Shown here: positions 1 to 11,624 of the stretch, in pieces | Numbering within the stretch: the stretch's first letter is position 1 | How the letters are laid out: every line of letters begins with the position of its first letter | Origin: Petrolisthes cinctipes | Lineage: Eukaryota; Arthropoda; Malacostraca; Decapoda; Porcellanidae | DNA length: 64,000 nucleotides | Assembly: GCA_033782935.1 (NCBI GenBank) | Contig: JAWQEG010002439.1 | Location: forward strand, 1-64,000 | Reading direction: 5' to 3' | Notes under the pieces: model-generated | Database searches by the model: none | Told to the model about the DNA's origin: nothing | The model's input: the letters and a program-made list of their open reading frames with translations, nothing else | Translations under genes and position numbers: made by a program

Positions 1-38
1 GGTGAGAATGGCCCAAGGCTGTGTGTGCTGGTGGTGGT

Positions 39-145
<107 letters not shown>

Positions 146-402
146 AAAACAACCATAGGACTACTGTACTTCTAAACCAAATGACCAATTGACTACTAAA
201 TCAAATATCCAACCAACCAACCAATTACCTACTAAATTATATGTCCAACCAATCGACTACTAATCCAAATGTCCAATCAACCAACCAACCACCAGTCTCC
301 AACATAGTACTGAGTAATGACGTGAAATAAAGAGTGCAAGTGGACAATGTTTACAGAGTGTGAAGGTGGTGATGGTGAAAAGTTTAGAAAAGGTAGATAA
401 TA

Positions 403-405
<3 letters not shown>

Positions 406-443
<38 letters not shown>

Positions 444-545
444 ACAATGACGAGGCAGTGAGCGTGAAGGTTGGGTTGAGGAGAGCATCATAATAATTGA
501 GCAAGGTGCAATGTTGGTTGGTTGGTTGGTTGGTTGGTTGGTTGG
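406..545. repeat. (CT)n and (GGTT)n microsatellites
   Basis: A CT run at 406-439 is followed by about eight GGTT units at 511-545. ORFs through this stretch are low-complexity artefacts. From 600 to 760 there are loose repeats of a 'CCTTAAACCCTATT'-like phrase. No gene is seen. Confidence 0.9.
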
Positions 546-854
546 TGTGAGGTAATAAGTAATGTAGGTACTGACTGTACTGTCTGTGTTGGTACATACA
601 TACATACTGGTGCGAACACAACACCCCTTACTCCTCAAACCACACCCTATTCCTCAAACCTAAATCCTTAAACAATATTCCTTAAACCCTATTCTTTAAA
701 CAGTCAATTCCTCACACTGACCCTATTCCTCAAACCAACCCACCAAAGGGAAAATAATGATCATGGCATAAGTAGGGTAATTTAATAATAATTATTATTA
801 TTATTATTATTTTTTTTTTTCCAACAACAGATCCCATACTCGTGTCCTGTATTA

Positions 855-1065
855 GCTTGGATTGATTGATTTATATTAGGTGCCGCAACAGCGAGGTCAT
901 ATGGCGCCCGTGGAGGAAGGTAATCGATTGAGAGGTGGAGAGGTAGGCACAAAAGTTAATAAATGAAGGAAAGGGACAATTGGAGAAGTGAAAGCCCCTT
1001 TTAGTGGCCTTTTACGACAAGCAGGATACTAGGGAGGTATTCGTAACCCCCTATCCAAGGCGGGG
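855..1065 (+). repeat. SINE-like dispersed repeat, copy 1
   Basis: Contains 'GCCGCAACAGCGAGGTCATA' followed by a purine-rich stretch, then 'AGTGGCCTTTTACGAC' and a G run. The same order recurs at 11625-11855, 20930-21085 (inverted), 21590-21850 and 30165-30375, and related tail pieces occur at 29440-29580 and 39410-39700. No ORF is present. The CTTTTACGACA block resembles a conserved core found in some metazoan SINEs; that match is from memory and tentative. Confidence 0.55.
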
Positions 1066-1077
1066 GGGGGGGGGTAC

Positions 1078-1275
1078 TAGTTTGGAGGAATCAGTAGTCC
1101 GTAGCTGAATCTAACAAACTTTTCTATGTGCAACAAACCATAATTATATTTTTGTTAATCTATTCCTGTTTCCTGACATACTTTGGAGGAATCAAGGTGC
1201 TTCTAATGTACCAAACGTGAGGAGGGTGCGTTGAACCGAGACACAATAAAAACAAGACTATTCAAAGGGCAGAGG

Positions 1276-1336
<61 letters not shown>

Positions 1337-1522
1337 AATGGCCATTCAACTCGAAGCAGGTAAAGTCACTTATGGTGGGAAGTGGAGTGAATGTAGCCCT
1401 CCAAACCATGTCAGGAAACAGATGCTCTATTGGTGATAAAATTGAGGTGATTTGTTTGTTTCCTGGTATAGTTTGGAGGAATCAATCGCCCTCCAATTTA
1501 CCAAAACGAGTTCTCCCTTAAA
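1078..1522. mobile_element. Two decayed TTAA-type hairpin MITE copies around a (TG)n tract
   Basis: 1078-1225 and about 1383-1522 both carry the family signature 'TTTGGAGGAATCA' after a 'GTTTCCTG' block. The second ends in CTCCCTTAA. A (TG)n run at 1279-1336 separates them. The outer ends are degraded, so the boundaries are approximate. Confidence 0.6.
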
Positions 1523-1815
1523 AAAAAAAAAAAAAAACTGGGGGTGGAACATGGCTATACATACAACCATACATATATTATATACAAACAAGTATACATA
1601 TACATACAACCATATATACATTATATACAAAAAAGTATACATATACATACTAGCATACAAATTATATTTACATACAACCACACATACGTAGATACATACA
1701 ACCACACATACGTATATACATACAACCAAACACACCAATCTTTGCCTATGTATGTATGTATGTATGTCTTCACCTAAGCTATACCTACCCTTCTTTAGAG
1801 GTGTATTGTGTGTCT

Positions 1816-2242
1816 TCTAATGTATACAAACATACATACATACATACCATACACACATAAATACCAATTCTTCCACTATGTATGTATGTCTGTCTTCACC
1901 TAACCTCCTGTATCTATTCTTCCCTATAGGCCTCTCTCCATCTGTGCTTTCTAAAATATACAACCACATATACATACATACAACCATACACACATAATAT
2001 TTATATACCAATTCTTAACGAGACATGTTTTGTGTTGTGTTGTGGTCCAGGCCTGTGTGTGTGTGTATTTTTCTCTAATGTATACAACCACACAACACAC
2101 ATACATACATACATATCAATTCTTCCCTTCCCTTGTGTTGTGTTCCAGGCCTCTGTGTGTGTATGTGTATTTTTTCTCTTATGTATACAACCACACACAC
2201 ACATACATACAGTACATACCAATTCTTCCCTTCCTCTGTGTC

Positions 2243-2273
<31 letters not shown>

Positions 2274-2345
2274 TTTCTCTAATGTATACAACCTACACAC
2301 ACACACAAACACATACCAATTTTTCCCTGTGTTTTTTCTAATGTA
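1816..2345. repeat. Minisatellite with a roughly 100-130 bp unit
   Basis: The phrase 'TCTAATGTATACAAC', or a close variant, recurs near 1816, 1950, 2075, 2178, 2279 and 2337. Each copy is followed by CA-rich DNA, 'CCAATTCTTCCCTTCC' and TG-rich DNA. The region from 1550 to 1815 is related CA/TA-rich sequence. No gene. Confidence 0.75.
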
Positions 2346-2436
2346 AACAACTTTCACCTTAGTAGTGGTGGTGGTTTACTGGCCAGGGTTGCTTTGACAT
2401 CCATTGTGGTTTCTTACTTTCTTGGTCCAAGTCATC

Positions 2437-2501
<65 letters not shown>

Positions 2502-2543
2502 CAACACCACTAATAATAATACTAACACTAATAATAATAACAC

Positions 2544-2576
<33 letters not shown>

Positions 2577-2601
2577 TAATAATAATAAAATAATAATAAT
2601 A
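2437..2601. repeat. (AAT)n microsatellite, interrupted
   Basis: A long AAT trinucleotide tract with ACA/ACT interruptions. The poly-Asn and poly-Leu ORFs through it are artefacts. Confidence 0.95.
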
Positions 2602-2665
2602 TTAAATAATAATGATAAAATATATTTTATTTTTGGTGGTGATGGTGGGGGGGAGGGGCTTTAAT

Positions 2666-2830
2666 TAAGTGGGTGAGGATACTTTGGGTACATTGGAGTG
2701 CCTTGACTCCTCCAAAATATGCATGAAAACATGACCATATTAACGTAAATAATGGTGGCCTGTATGTTGCTTGGAATAGTTTGGTGGAATTAGTTGCTCC
2801 AGTTTTACCACCAACACTGTATAATAATGC
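2666..2830. mobile_element. TTAA-type hairpin MITE, inverted copy
   Basis: Begins with TTAAGTGGG. It carries the family signature in reverse ('CTTGACTCCTCCAAAATATG') and then 'GGAATAGTTTGGTGGAATTA'. The right end is worn. Confidence 0.6.
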
Positions 2831-2913
2831 TCTTCCAGCTTCAGGTGGTATTGAGTTAGGTAGGGTTATTTCAGGTTCCGTTATAGGCTGAGATGGGAGG
2901 AGATATTTCCCTC

Positions 2914-3183
2914 TGTGTGTGTGTGTGTATGTGTGTATGTGTGTATGTGTATGTGTGTATGTGTGTGTGTGTGTGTTCGTGTGTGTGTGTTCGTGTGTGT
3001 GTGTTCGTGTGTGTTCGTGTGTGTGTGTTCGTGTGTGTGTGTTCGTGTGTGTGTGTTCGTGTGTGTATGTTCGTGTGTGTGTGTTCGTGTGTGTGTGTTC
3101 GTGTGTGTGTGTTCGTGTGTGTGTGTTCGTGTGTGTGTGTTCGTGTGTGTGTGTTCGTGTGTGTATGTTCGTGTGTGTGTGTA
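2914..3183. repeat. 12-bp minisatellite GTGTGTGTGTTC
   Basis: TG-rich tract in which a TTCG interruption repeats about every 12 bp, giving around 17 units. All three forward frames and the reverse stay open because 12 is a multiple of three. The resulting Cys/Val and Thr/His ORFs have no other support. Confidence 0.92.
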
Positions 3184-3279
3184 TCGAAAGACAGAGAAAA
3201 ATATCACAAATATGTTATGGTCGTTTGGTAAAAAGTATATAAATAAATAAATACACCACTTCCACCCACCCACCAGGTT

Positions 3280-3518
3280 AACATAAATAATTGTGGCCCG
3301 ATGTTGCTTGGAATAAGTTTGGAAGAATCAATTGGTCAAGATTTACCACCAATACTTTAAGGGGAGGTATATAGATTCGACATTTTAAGAGATAATGATT
3401 CCTCCAAACTATTCCAAGCAACAGGCCACCATTATTTTTGTTCATCTGGTCCTGTTTCCTGGCATACTTTGGAGGAATCAAGACACTCCAATGTAACAAA
3501 AGTATACTCTCCCCTTAA
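3280..3518. mobile_element. TTAA-type hairpin MITE (3357-3518) beside a half copy
   Basis: 3357-3518 runs from TTAAGGGGAG to CTCCCCTTAA, so its ends are a perfect 10-bp inverted repeat that includes the TTAA. Inside, 'GATTCCTCCAAACTATTCC' faces 'GGCATACTTTGGAGGAATCA', so most of the element folds into a hairpin. 3280-3360 is the end half of another copy in reverse, abutting it at the TTAA. Confidence 0.85.
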
Positions 3519-3740
3519 ACCCCCCCAACACCCAGCCCTCTTCCTCCTCCCTAACATTAAATTCTCAGTTCGTGTTGGGGGGGGTCGGTAAAGACGAGAT
3601 TTGTAGGCACGTCTGTATAGCATATTATAATATAGTATTTCTCCAAGTAGTACATATGTTGGAAATCAATGAAAACGTGTGAGTGATGCAAGAGGGGAGG
3701 AGAATTATGTCTAAAATAAGTTGTTGTAACCAATCCCCCT

Positions 3741-3791
<51 letters not shown>

Positions 3792-4110
3792 GTTTCCCCA
3801 CAAGGCACACGTTCCCTTCCCATTCTTTAGTCTCCTCACTCATCTTTCACTACTCATTGTTGTCTCATCTTTTGTATATCATTACTTTTTTCTCTCATAT
3901 ATTCACCAATTTCACTTCACATCATAATATATACCGGTATGTATATTATTTTTTCCAGTTATTTGAAATTTCACCACAGTACAGACGTTTGTAGATCATA
4001 ATATATATAAAAAATTTAGATATAGTACAGGTATATTAGATTTCACTAAACTAGAGTACAGATGTTTGTACAGCCACGAGAGAAAATAAGTATCCAAGTC
4101 TGCTTCGAAT

Positions 4111-4430
4111 AGTGATCGTGTATGAGACTTGGTGGCTTCTGATTCCCCCTGACTATGCCACGAAACAACCTCCTTCACTATAGGTGTGTGTGTGTGTGCG
4201 TTTCGTGACATTATTTGAAGGACTCGCTAACCTCCAATTTATTTTCTGACTACATCACGGGGTCCTTTAAGGTGGAAGTGCAGCGTTGGTAAATCTGGAG
4301 CAACTGATTCCTCCAAACTATTCCAAGCAACAACAGAACACCAATATTTTTGTTCATTTGGCCCTGTTTCCTGGCATACTTTGGAGGAATCATGGCACTC
4401 TAATGTAACAAAAGTGAATTACCCCCTTAA
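4111..4430. mobile_element. Composite of two hairpin elements (4111-4266 and TTAA MITE 4267-4430)
   Basis: The first hairpin pairs 'CTGACTATGCCACGAAACAA' with 'GTTTCGTGACATTATTTGAA'. The second is a TTAA-type MITE running from TTAAGGTGG to CCCCCTTAA. The same two-part arrangement recurs at 12653-12943, so the pair moved or was duplicated together. Confidence 0.75.
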
Positions 4431-4599
4431 ACGACTTCCATCAAGTATGTACGAGACAGGATGAGCGTTGTAATTGGCTCACTGTTATGTCAAATGATTC
4501 CAAACTTCAACAACAACAAGACTTGGATACTTATAGTTTGGCTCGTGACAGTATATGCAATACACCATAATATCATACACGTTTTTATAGAGGTATGTA

Positions 4600-4748
4600 C
4601 AGTCACGAGCACTAATAAGTATCCAGGTGTGCTTCAATTACCCAGAGACAGTAAATCAATGCACAATAAGATCACCATTGGAATTAGTTCGTTGGTGGAC
4701 TGTTTAAAGCTTCAACCAAAACAGTATACTTATTAGTGCTCGTGACTG
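4600..4748. mobile_element. TA-flanked MITE (Tc1/mariner-like)
   Basis: TA at 4598-4599 and 4749-4750 flanks terminal repeats 'CAGTCACGAGCACTAATAAG' and their reverse complement. The first termini bases match the MITE at 25968-26188. It has no coding capacity. A half copy ('CAGCCACGAGAG...') lies at about 4071. Confidence 0.88.
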
Positions 4749-5180
4749 TACATAATTATATTTCACCACAGCATAGAAATTTGTACATACATCATAAACT
4801 ATACTATTCTTCGAGTTTTATATATATATTTATTTCACCAAAGTATAGAGTATAGACTGTACATCATAAACTATACTCTTCTTCGTGGTATATATAATTT
4901 ACCAAGGTATAGATTATAGTGAGCGAGGTACTGGGGTTGAGGGGGGGTGTTGTGTTATGTAATGTGTGGGGGAAACGTGAAGGAAGGTAGGTAGGCTACT
5001 CAGTCCACCACTCCACTCCACCAAACACGTTCCATTGGTATACTCGTTGTTGTTGTTGTTGTTGTTGTGTGGGTAGGTGTGGAGGATATCAGGGAACACC
5101 AACTCACATACACGAAATCATGCTACTACCCCACCCCCCAACCCCCATAGATAATGCGAGAACAGGAAATACGTCAATAT

Positions 5181-5735
5181 TACACACACACACACACAGT
5201 CACACTCTCACAGACACACACACACAGAGACAGACACATTTACTCAAACCTACTCCCACACACACTTACTCGCACACTTTTACACACACACACACACACA
5301 CACAGACAAGCAGACACACAGACACACTTACTCACACCTACTCCCACACCTTTACACACACACACATAATAAAAAATAATAACGCAACTTTACTCCACCC
5401 CACACCTTTAACTATATACAATTTTCCTGACTCAAGGACTTGTTTTGAAATTGTGACCTAGAAAGTGGGTCAAGAGTGTTAGTATTACGACAGAAAACGA
5501 GCCCAGAATCACTGATGTAAATATGAAGCTAAATAATAACTGAAGTGAAAAGGTAAGCGAGCGAGCACACACACACACACACACAAACACATCTATACAC
5601 ACACATACGCAAACACTTCTATACACACACACACACACACACACCTATACAAACACACATATCTATACAAACACACATATCTATAAACACACCCACATCT
5701 ATATACACTTACACATCTAAACACACACATGTATA
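5181..5735. repeat. CA-rich microsatellite region
   Basis: Two CA-rich tracts (5181-5365 and 5567-5735) with CAGACA and CTATACA interruptions. The open frames are low complexity. Confidence 0.9.
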
Positions 5736-5819
5736 TATATATAGTTTGTGTCTAAGTACTTTTTGTATGGAACACATAGTGGCCTTGAATTCACCACTAT
5801 CATATTCATCATCAATACC

Positions 5820-6590
5820 CTATTTCCCTTTTTTTAATATTATGACCAACAGTATTGCCAACACCACCAACAGTATCACCACCACCATCAACAATATCAC
5901 CACCACCATCAACAATATCAATAACATCAACACACACTATCATTGCCATCACCAACAATATTACCAACACACTATCATTGCTATTATCAACATTATTACC
6001 AACACCACCATTGACATTATTACCAACATCCTCTTTATCAACATTATTACCAACACCACCATTATTAACATTATTACCAACACCGTCAATACCAACATTA
6101 TTACCAACATCATCTTTGCCTTTATCAACACTTATCACCAACACCGTCATCTCCATCACCATTATCTTCTCTCTCTTATCATGCGGAACCCTGAAGGAAA
6201 ATTTTGTCACGAGTTTCACCTGTTGGAGAATAGAGAGGGCCCCTGTCTCCCTTCCCTCCCTCCTTCCCTGTGTCAATCGCCATACTCATTCCATTTCTCT
6301 CTCCCTGTGTCAATTACCATACTACTCTCCCCCTGTGTCATTCACCATATTATACTCCCTCCCTGTGTCGTTCACCATAGTACCCTTTACTTCCCTCCCT
6401 TCCCCCCTCTCTGTCATTCACAATACTCCCCCTCCTTCCCTCCCTGTGTCATTCACTATACTACTCCTTTCCTCCCTTCCTTTTCTTCCTCCCTCTCATT
6501 CACTATACTACTCTTTCCTCCCTCCCTTCCTTTCATCGCTCCTTCCTTCCCTCTCTCCTTACTTCCTTTCCTCTCACTCACCACACACTG
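5820..6590. repeat. Degenerate ACC/ATT and CCT-rich low-complexity tract
   Basis: 5840-6180 consists of imperfect units such as 'CATTATTACCAACACCACCA'. 6240-6590 is pyrimidine-rich with the recurring phrase 'CCCTGTGTCATTCACCATA'. Overlapping ORFs on both strands arise from the periodicity; none looks like a real protein. Confidence 0.8.
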
Positions 6591-6628
6591 ATGTTGGTAA
6601 TCTCACGCAAATTACCCGTGACTTAAGG

Positions 6629-6807
6629 TTAAGGGGAGAGAACCTGTGTTTGTTGAATTGGGAGTCCTTCAAACTATGGCAGGGGGAAGACAAAAAAAAA
6701 AAAAAAATCACCATAATGTTACTTATTATAGGGCTGTGTTTCGTGGGTTATTTTGGAGGAATCAGTAGCACTCTAATTTTTATACAGTCCATAGTTTCTC
6801 CCCTTAA
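6629..6807. mobile_element. TTAA-type hairpin MITE
   Basis: Runs from TTAAGGGGAG to CTCCCCTTAA, with 'ATTTTGGAGGAATCA' internally and an A run of 15 or more bases near its centre. Confidence 0.85.
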
Positions 6808-6915
6808 TGTTAGTCACCACCAGCCAGCCAGCCACTCACCTCACTCATAAGTCTATAATGATATATATTAATATAAGAGAACTCACACACACATGCACAA
6901 AAGAGCACACCCATA

Positions 6916-6956
<41 letters not shown>

Positions 6957-7141
6957 GATTGAAGATGTAATAATCAGTCAGTCAGTCAGTCAGCCAATAA
7001 GAGTCACTCAATCAGTCAACGAGTCTGCCAGCCAATGAATCAGCCAGTCAGTCAGTCAATCAACCAATGAGTCAGCCAGCCAGTCAGTCAAGTCAACAAG
7101 CACAGGGCCACCATGCACTTCCTCTCCTTATTATTATGATG

Positions 7142-7195
<54 letters not shown>

Positions 7196-7364
7196 TGAGT
7201 GTGTGTGTATAGGATGGAACACTAACTTCTAAGAGTGACTGTAGGTAAAGTCGACCACGAGACTGTAATTAACTGAAGGTAGTACTGGTAACTTTCTCTT
7301 TACTTTACCTTCCTTCCCTTCCTGCTACCTTTCATTACCAACACTCTTCATATTACCATTCATT

Positions 7365-8255
7365 TACTAATCTGTCTATTCATTTACTAATCTGTCTATT
7401 CATTTACTATCTGTCTATTCATTTACTATCTGTCTATTCATTTACTATCTGTCTATTCACTTACTATCTGTCTATTCACTTACTATCTGTCTATTCACTT
7501 ACTATCTGTCTATTCACTTACGATCTGTCTATTCACTTACGATCTGTCTATTCACTTACGATCTGTCTATTCACTTACGATCTGTCTATTCACTTACGAT
7601 CTGTCTATTCACTTACGATCTGTCTATTCACTTACTATCTGTCTATTCACTTACTATCTGTCTATTCACTTACTATCTGTCTATTCACTTACTATCTGTC
7701 TATTCACTTACTATCTGTCTATTCACTTACTATCTGTCTATTCACTTACTATCTGTCTATTCACTTACTATCTGTCTATTCACTTACTATCTGTCTATTC
7801 ACTTACTATCTGTCTATTCACTTACTATCTGTCTATTCACTTACTATCTGTCTATTCACTTACTATCTGTCTATTCACTTACTATCTGTCTATTCACTTA
7901 CTATCTGTCTATTCACTTACTATCTGTCTATTCACTTACTATCTGTCTATTCACTTACTATCTGTCTATTCACTTACTATCCACCTATTCACTTACTATC
8001 CACCTATTCACTTACTATCCACCTATTCACTTACTATCCACCTATTCACTTACTATCCACCTATTCACTTACTATCCACCTATTCACTTACTATCCACCT
8101 ATTCACTTACTATCCACCTATTCACTTACTATCCACCTATTCACTTACTATCCACCTATTCACTTACTATCCACCTATTCACTTACTATCCACCTATTCA
8201 CTTACTATCCACCTATTCACTTACTATCCACCTATTCACTTACTATCTACCTATT
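7365..8255. repeat. 19-bp minisatellite, about 46 copies in variant blocks
   Basis: The unit is 'CTATTCACTTACTATCTGT'. The array opens with CATTTACTA variants, passes to CACTTACTATCTGTC, then a block of TACGATCTGTC units (about 7520-7620), back to TACTATCTGTC, and ends with about 14 units of TACTATCCACC (about 7975-8240). There are no unique spacers. Confidence 0.97.
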
Positions 8256-8263
8256 CGTATGTA

Positions 8264-8386
8264 CAGTCTGGCTCAGAAATTCGTACACAGAGCATTGGTT
8301 AAAAGGTGTTTGGGGTTGGAAAATCAATGTACTATAATTATTTTCTAGTTGTCATAGAGGTGTATAGAAATTCCTGAGGCGGCCTG
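8264..8386. mobile_element. TA-flanked MITE A of a three-element cluster
   Basis: The ends 'CAGTCTGGCTCAGAAATTC' and 'GAAATTCCTGAGGCGGCCTG' are inverted repeats flanked by TA (8262-8263, 8387-8388). They match the family of 11868-12076 and 36099-36312, of which this is a shorter derivative. Confidence 0.85.
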
Positions 8387-8388
8387 TA

Positions 8389-8592
8389 CAGTTGAGCAAA
8401 TAGAAGTGCAAGAAAAATCTGGCTGTATATGGCAACTCTTCGTATTAAACCATCGTATCTTTATGAATGAATCACTGGGAACCCAAAAAAGCCAAAGTAA
8501 TAATTAATAAGGTGGAAGGAGATTGGCTGAAGATGTTGTCATATCCAGTACAGCCAGATTTTTCTTGTATGTACTTTCTACTTGCCCAACTG
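8389..8592. mobile_element. TA-flanked MITE B of the cluster
   Basis: Terminal repeats 'CAGTTGAGCAAATAGAAGTG' and 'TTCTACTTGCCCAACTG' extend inward to 'AAGAAAAATCTGGCTGTA', making a near-palindrome. TA at 8387-8388 is shared with element A and TA at 8593-8594 with element C. Confidence 0.88.
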
Positions 8593-8686
8593 TACAGCCA
8601 CAATCAAATAACCACCGACACTTTCCTTCCATCATGCAAGTAAATCAGTATCATATCAAAATATAATCATACAACAACACCTTACG

Positions 8687-11266
8687 CCCCCTTCTTCACC
8701 TGTTGAGAACAATGATGGAATATGTGACTTACTGAAAATGAGTGAGGAAGTGACACGAAACAAAGAACTATTAGTCTGTGGGGATTTTAATTATGGGAAT
8801 ATAATGTGGGAAGAAAATAGAGTGGAAAATGGATCCCAGGGGTATGGCCAGGCCATGCACTTCTTGGAAACTATAAATGACAACTACTGGACCCAGAACA
8901 TAACCGATTGGACACACCTAAGAGATGATGACAACCCATCAAGACTGGACTTGGTATTCACCAGAACAAACAGTGAGGTTGATAATATCAGATACCTGGC
9001 ACCTCTTGGCCGGAGCAAGCATGCAGTTATCTGTTTTACACTGACTGTAGACTCCAGGCCCAAGGAATATACAAGTACAAGCTCCAAACTAAACTACCAC
9101 AAAGCAGACTTCGATAAGATGAGAGACCTGTTTTGCCAAGTCCATTGGGAGGAAACATTTTCCAACAAATCAGTTAACGAGAAATGGAGCGTCTTCACTG
9201 AACACTATAACAGGACAGTGAAAGTGTGCGTACCAAGTTATAAGAAAAATGCAGGAAGGTTCAGGCCAAAGTGGATGAATGGTAGACTGGAAATGCTGAT
9301 AAGAAGGAAGCAAGAGGCATGGGTGAGGTACAGAGGAAGAAAGACCGAAAACCACCGTAATAGGTATAACAATGCAAGGAATACCGTAACAAGAGAAGTA
9401 AGGGCAGCGAAATTTGCATACGAGAGGAAGATAGCTCAAGATGCAACAAGCAACACAAAACACTTTTGGGCTTATGTGAGATCGAAAACTACTGCAAAGG
9501 AAACCATTACCAGGATGAGGACAAGTACTGGTGAGGTCACAGAGGATGATGGAAGCATCGCCCAGGAAATGAATACAGCTTTTAATGGGGTTTACGTGAG
9601 GGAGGACTCAACACAGCCAACAATTAACCCAGATGCAATCTACCATGGACCTAAACTACAAGAGATTGTGACAACAGGAGAGGGTGTTAAGAAAAAACTC
9701 AAGAAGCTTGATGGGAGCAAGGCTGCAGGTCCAGATGGAGTGTCCCCATTAATCCTCAAGGAGTGTACAGATGTGCTATTTAAGCCAATAACGGACATAT
9801 TTTTAACATCCCTAGAAACTGGAAGTATACCGAGTGACTGGAGGAGGGCTAACATTACCCCAATCCACAAAAAGAATAGCAAGATGGAGCCACTCAATTA
9901 CAGACCTGTGTCCCTCACCAGTGTTGTGTCGAAACTGCTGGAAAGTATAATCCGTGAAGAGTTGGTCGGCCACCTAACAGAGAACAGTCTTATTGTTGAC
10001 GAGCAGCACGGTTTCAGGAGTAAAAGGAGCTGTCTGACAAACATGTTGTGCTATCTTGATGATTTGGTGAATGCAGTGGATGCGGGATCATGTGTGGATG
10101 TAAATTATTTGGACTGTGAAAAGGCTTTCGATAGAATTCCTCACCAAAGGCTCCTCACCAAGTTGAAGGCTATAGGTATTGATGGCAGAATCCTGGAATG
10201 GATTGGAAACTTCCTTAGTGAGAGATATCACCGGGTGAAGATAAGAAATGCGACGTCTGATTGGCTGCCAGTCACCAGTGGAGTCCCCCAGGGATCAGTA
10301 CTGGGCCCTGTGCTGTTCCTCATTTACATCAATGATCTTGTGAAGGACCTGGAATCACAAGCCAGTTTATTTGCCGACGATGCCAAGATTTATAGAAAAA
10401 TAGAGACAGGAGCTGATGTAGAATCATTGAGGAGAGACATGACACGCCTGGACGAGTGGAGTAGGAAGTGGCTCCTGTCATTTAACACTAATAAATGCAA
10501 AACAATGCACATAGGTCATGGGAACCAGCAGGCAGACTACCACCTGGACCAGAGGCCACTCAGCAAGACTTCCGAAGAGCGAGACCTGGGTATCATGATA
10601 TCAGCAGACCTTAAATCATCACAACATGTAGCTGGAGTAGCTGCTAAGGCAAACAGTCGGCTGGGTATCATTAGGAGAAACTTCTCTGTGCTCAACAAGG
10701 ACATCGTAGTCCCTCTCTACCTCTCCCTGGTCCGTCCCATTTTGGACTATGGGGCTCAAGCCTGGTCGCCCTACCTGCTTCAGGATATTAGGACACTAGA
10801 GAGAGTACAGAGGAGAGCCACCAGGTTGGTACCTGAGCTGTCCAACCTGCCCTATGAAGAGAGATGTCAACGGCTTGGACTTCAGACACTGGAAAACAGG
10901 AGGATTCGTGGGGACATGATTGAAACTTACAAGTTGATGCATGGATACGAAGACATCCCCTACACCAAGTTTTTCCAGCTGAATACAAACAATCTTAGAG
11001 GACACTCCCTGAAACTGGCAAAACCAGATCATTGGAGGACAACTTTAAAGGGAAATTGGTTTGCCATCAGGGTGATTGACCAGTGGAACTCACTCCCGGA
11101 AAATATAGTAACTGCCCCAACAATAGCAACATTCAAAGCACGATATGACAGGCACCTTGGTATTGTTGGGGTCATTGGCTAACTAGTCTTGGAGGTGGGG
11201 GACATTACAAGAAGTCCTCTTCTTAATTCCCCACTATCTATTCTTAGGTAAGCATTCTTAGGTAAG
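8687..11266 (+). mobile_element. 5'-truncated non-LTR retrotransposon, CR1/Jockey-like
   Basis: Inserted inside MITE C, so both ends are visible. The 5' end falls within the endonuclease domain and the ORF reads straight in from the junction. The 3' end carries two copies of 'ATTCTTAGGTAAGC' instead of poly(A). Short 3' tandem repeats are usual for CR1-type LINEs, which with the RT sequence suggests that clade; the clade call is inference. No clear target-site duplication is visible at the junctions. Confidence 0.9.
8738..11185 (+). CDS. LINE ORF2 protein fragment: endonuclease C-part plus reverse transcriptase
   Basis: Retroelement polyprotein, 814 residues from the first ATG. The frame is open back to the truncation point at 8687, so this ATG is not the native start. 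The endonuclease remnant shows GDFN (residues 15-18), SRLDLVFT (68-75) and SKH (93-95), where the family usually has SDH; the catalytic Asp is therefore a Lys. The reverse transcriptase follows: AAGPDG, then NYRPVSLTS, QHGFR, a 'GVPQGSVLGP' block and the active site FADD (545-548, in place of the commoner YADD). The C-terminal region is typical of LINE proteins. There is no stop or frameshift, so the insertion looks fairly young, but without the front of the endonuclease it cannot move by itself. Confidence 0.95.
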
Positions 11267-11624
11267 CAACTCAACCCCCTCAAATAAATATTATTATGAG
11301 GTGCTGCAAAATCATACATGTGTTTGTTTTTTATTACCAAGATATTTACTACGATGGAAGGAAAGTGTCGGTGGAAATTTTATTGTGGCTGTACATTCCT
11401 GCAAACTGTTCCTACTGACGTCACACTCCCTCCCTCTAGCCTAACCCGGTAAAATTCTTCTGCGAGAAGCTGGTAAATCCCCCAATCGTCATCATGCATG
11501 TGGTAAATCCCTAATCATCAGCAGGTAAATGTCCCAATCGTCCTCATCCTCAATCAGCCTTTCTCAACAAATCTCCACTCCACTCTGTTTGCTGTCACCA
11601 CTAAGACTATATATGCCATGTTAG

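Larger units (their letters stand above)
8595..11391. mobile_element. TA-flanked MITE C split by a LINE
   Basis: The left half 8595-8686 begins 'CAGCCACAATCAAATAACCA'. The right half about 11267-11391 ends 'TTTTATTGTGGCTG' before TA. The uninterrupted relative at 27528-27737 shows that the two halves are contiguous apart from the LINE at 8687-11266. Confidence 0.9.

Noticed and set aside
2893..3273. Overlapping ORFs rich in Cys/Val or Thr/His
   Set aside because: They are translations of a 12-bp TG minisatellite with no start context or homology.
5746..6850. 281- and 331-codon ORFs
   Set aside because: Built from degenerate ACC/ATT and CCT repeats, overlapping in two plus frames and one minus frame. 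No domain or splice context.
7365..8255. CRISPR-like regular repeat array
   Set aside because: Units of 19 bp are head to tail with no spacers in a eukaryotic context; it is a minisatellite.
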